From positions 627,440 through 691,439 of the forward strand of contig JAHBVV010000001.1 in NCBI GenBank assembly GCA_019637335.1: DNA of 64,000 nucleotides, written 5' to 3'. Origin of the DNA: Candidatus Hydrogenedentota bacterium (GTDB taxonomy: Bacteria; Hydrogenedentota; Hydrogenedentia; Hydrogenedentales; JAEUWI01). Under the pieces are notes generated by a model, which worked only from the letters and a program-made list of their open reading frames with translations, did not search any database and was not told where the DNA came from. Positions 63,835 to 64,000 of the stretch are shown here, piece by piece (position 1 is the stretch's first letter; every line of letters starts with the position of its first letter). Position numbers and translations under genes: made by a program.

Positions 63835-64000
63835 TTATGTTCTCCGGGCTTCGCGGCGCCCGTTCCGACCGGCCCCGGCCGCGCTGGCGCTATCCGGTTT
63901 CGGGTCGCTCTCCATCCACGACGCCAGCAGATAGCGGAGCTTTTTCACGGCCAGGATTTTGCGGGAGCGGACGGTGTTTACCGGGCAGTCCAGAATATTT
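63835..64000 (-). CDS. ECF sigma factor, 3' end only
   Basis: About 54 C-terminal residues, read by eye from the minus strand. They contain the sigma region 4 helix-turn-helix ending (LDCPVNTVRSRKILAVKKLRYLL) followed by a short Ala/Gly/Arg-rich tail and a TAA at 63837-63835. Together with the adjacent anti-sigma gene this forms a sigma/anti-sigma pair. The rest lies beyond the window edge. Confidence 0.85.
   Translation of the reverse strand, partial: NILDCPVNTVRSRKILAVKKLRYLLASWMESDPKPDSASAAGAGRNGRREARRT

Overview
The window is GC-rich, tightly packed bacterial chromosome. It carries fused SecDF with YajC and Tgt, outer-membrane-style glycosyltransferases, a periplasmic catalase-peroxidase, a formylglycine sulfatase, a ROK/PIG-L amino-sugar pair, a DUF4914 P-loop protein, an ECF sigma/anti-sigma pair and many short intergenic repeats. 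This suggests a heterotrophic Gram-negative bacterium of the Planctomycetota/Hydrogenedentota/Lentisphaerota type. I lean towards Hydrogenedentota, but no rRNA is present and this is inference. No phage, insertion sequence or CRISPR array was seen.

1-16.7 kb: a partial pdxH, a TIM-barrel isomerase/epimerase, a response regulator-PAS-GGDEF protein, a small membrane protein, a HTH protein with a clamp-motif-like tail, a DUF58/DUF4129 pair, an aldo/keto reductase, two small membrane proteins, two glycosyltransferases, a padR-doxX-permease cluster, an orphan HicB-like protein, an HCF101-like Mrp ATPase, a zinc-ribbon protein and a Fe-S uracil-DNA glycosylase-like protein.

16.7-25.8 kb: one 3,031-residue three-module NRPS (A-PCP-C-A-PCP-C-A-PCP-TE) with no tailoring genes beside it. 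The first adenylation domain reads as threonine-like.

26-40.3 kb: mutL-miaA (overlapping), an SGNH-like protein, a secreted beta-propeller-like protein, an operon of a DnaA/Hda-like AAA+ coiled-coil protein with an HD nucleotidase-like enzyme, a ROK protein, a PIG-L deacetylase and an ATP-grasp-like protein. These genes are separated by long repeat-filled spacers.

41-48.3 kb: a complete oligopeptide ABC transporter (binding lipoprotein, two permeases, two ATPases), then a membrane-anchored PP2C phosphatase. 48.8-53.1 kb: secDF, yajC and tgt on the minus strand. 53.3-64 kb: tRNA-Ser(CGA), tRNA-Val(CAC), an exported KatG, a TPR protein, a DUF4914/PEPCK-like protein, a sulfatase, an anti-sigma factor and the end of an ECF sigma factor.

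Two themes stand out. First, the DnaA-like protein has lost the DNA-binding domain and gained a coiled coil plus a beta-clamp-binding-like pentapeptide; it is the best candidate for something undescribed. Second, the non-coding DNA is dominated by several repeat families: 7-mer and 9-mer arrays, a REP-like palindrome inside a 149-bp unit, a 125-bp tandem repeat and a 194-bp tandem repeat. A recurrent extended -10 promoter of the form TGCTANNNT precedes several genes.
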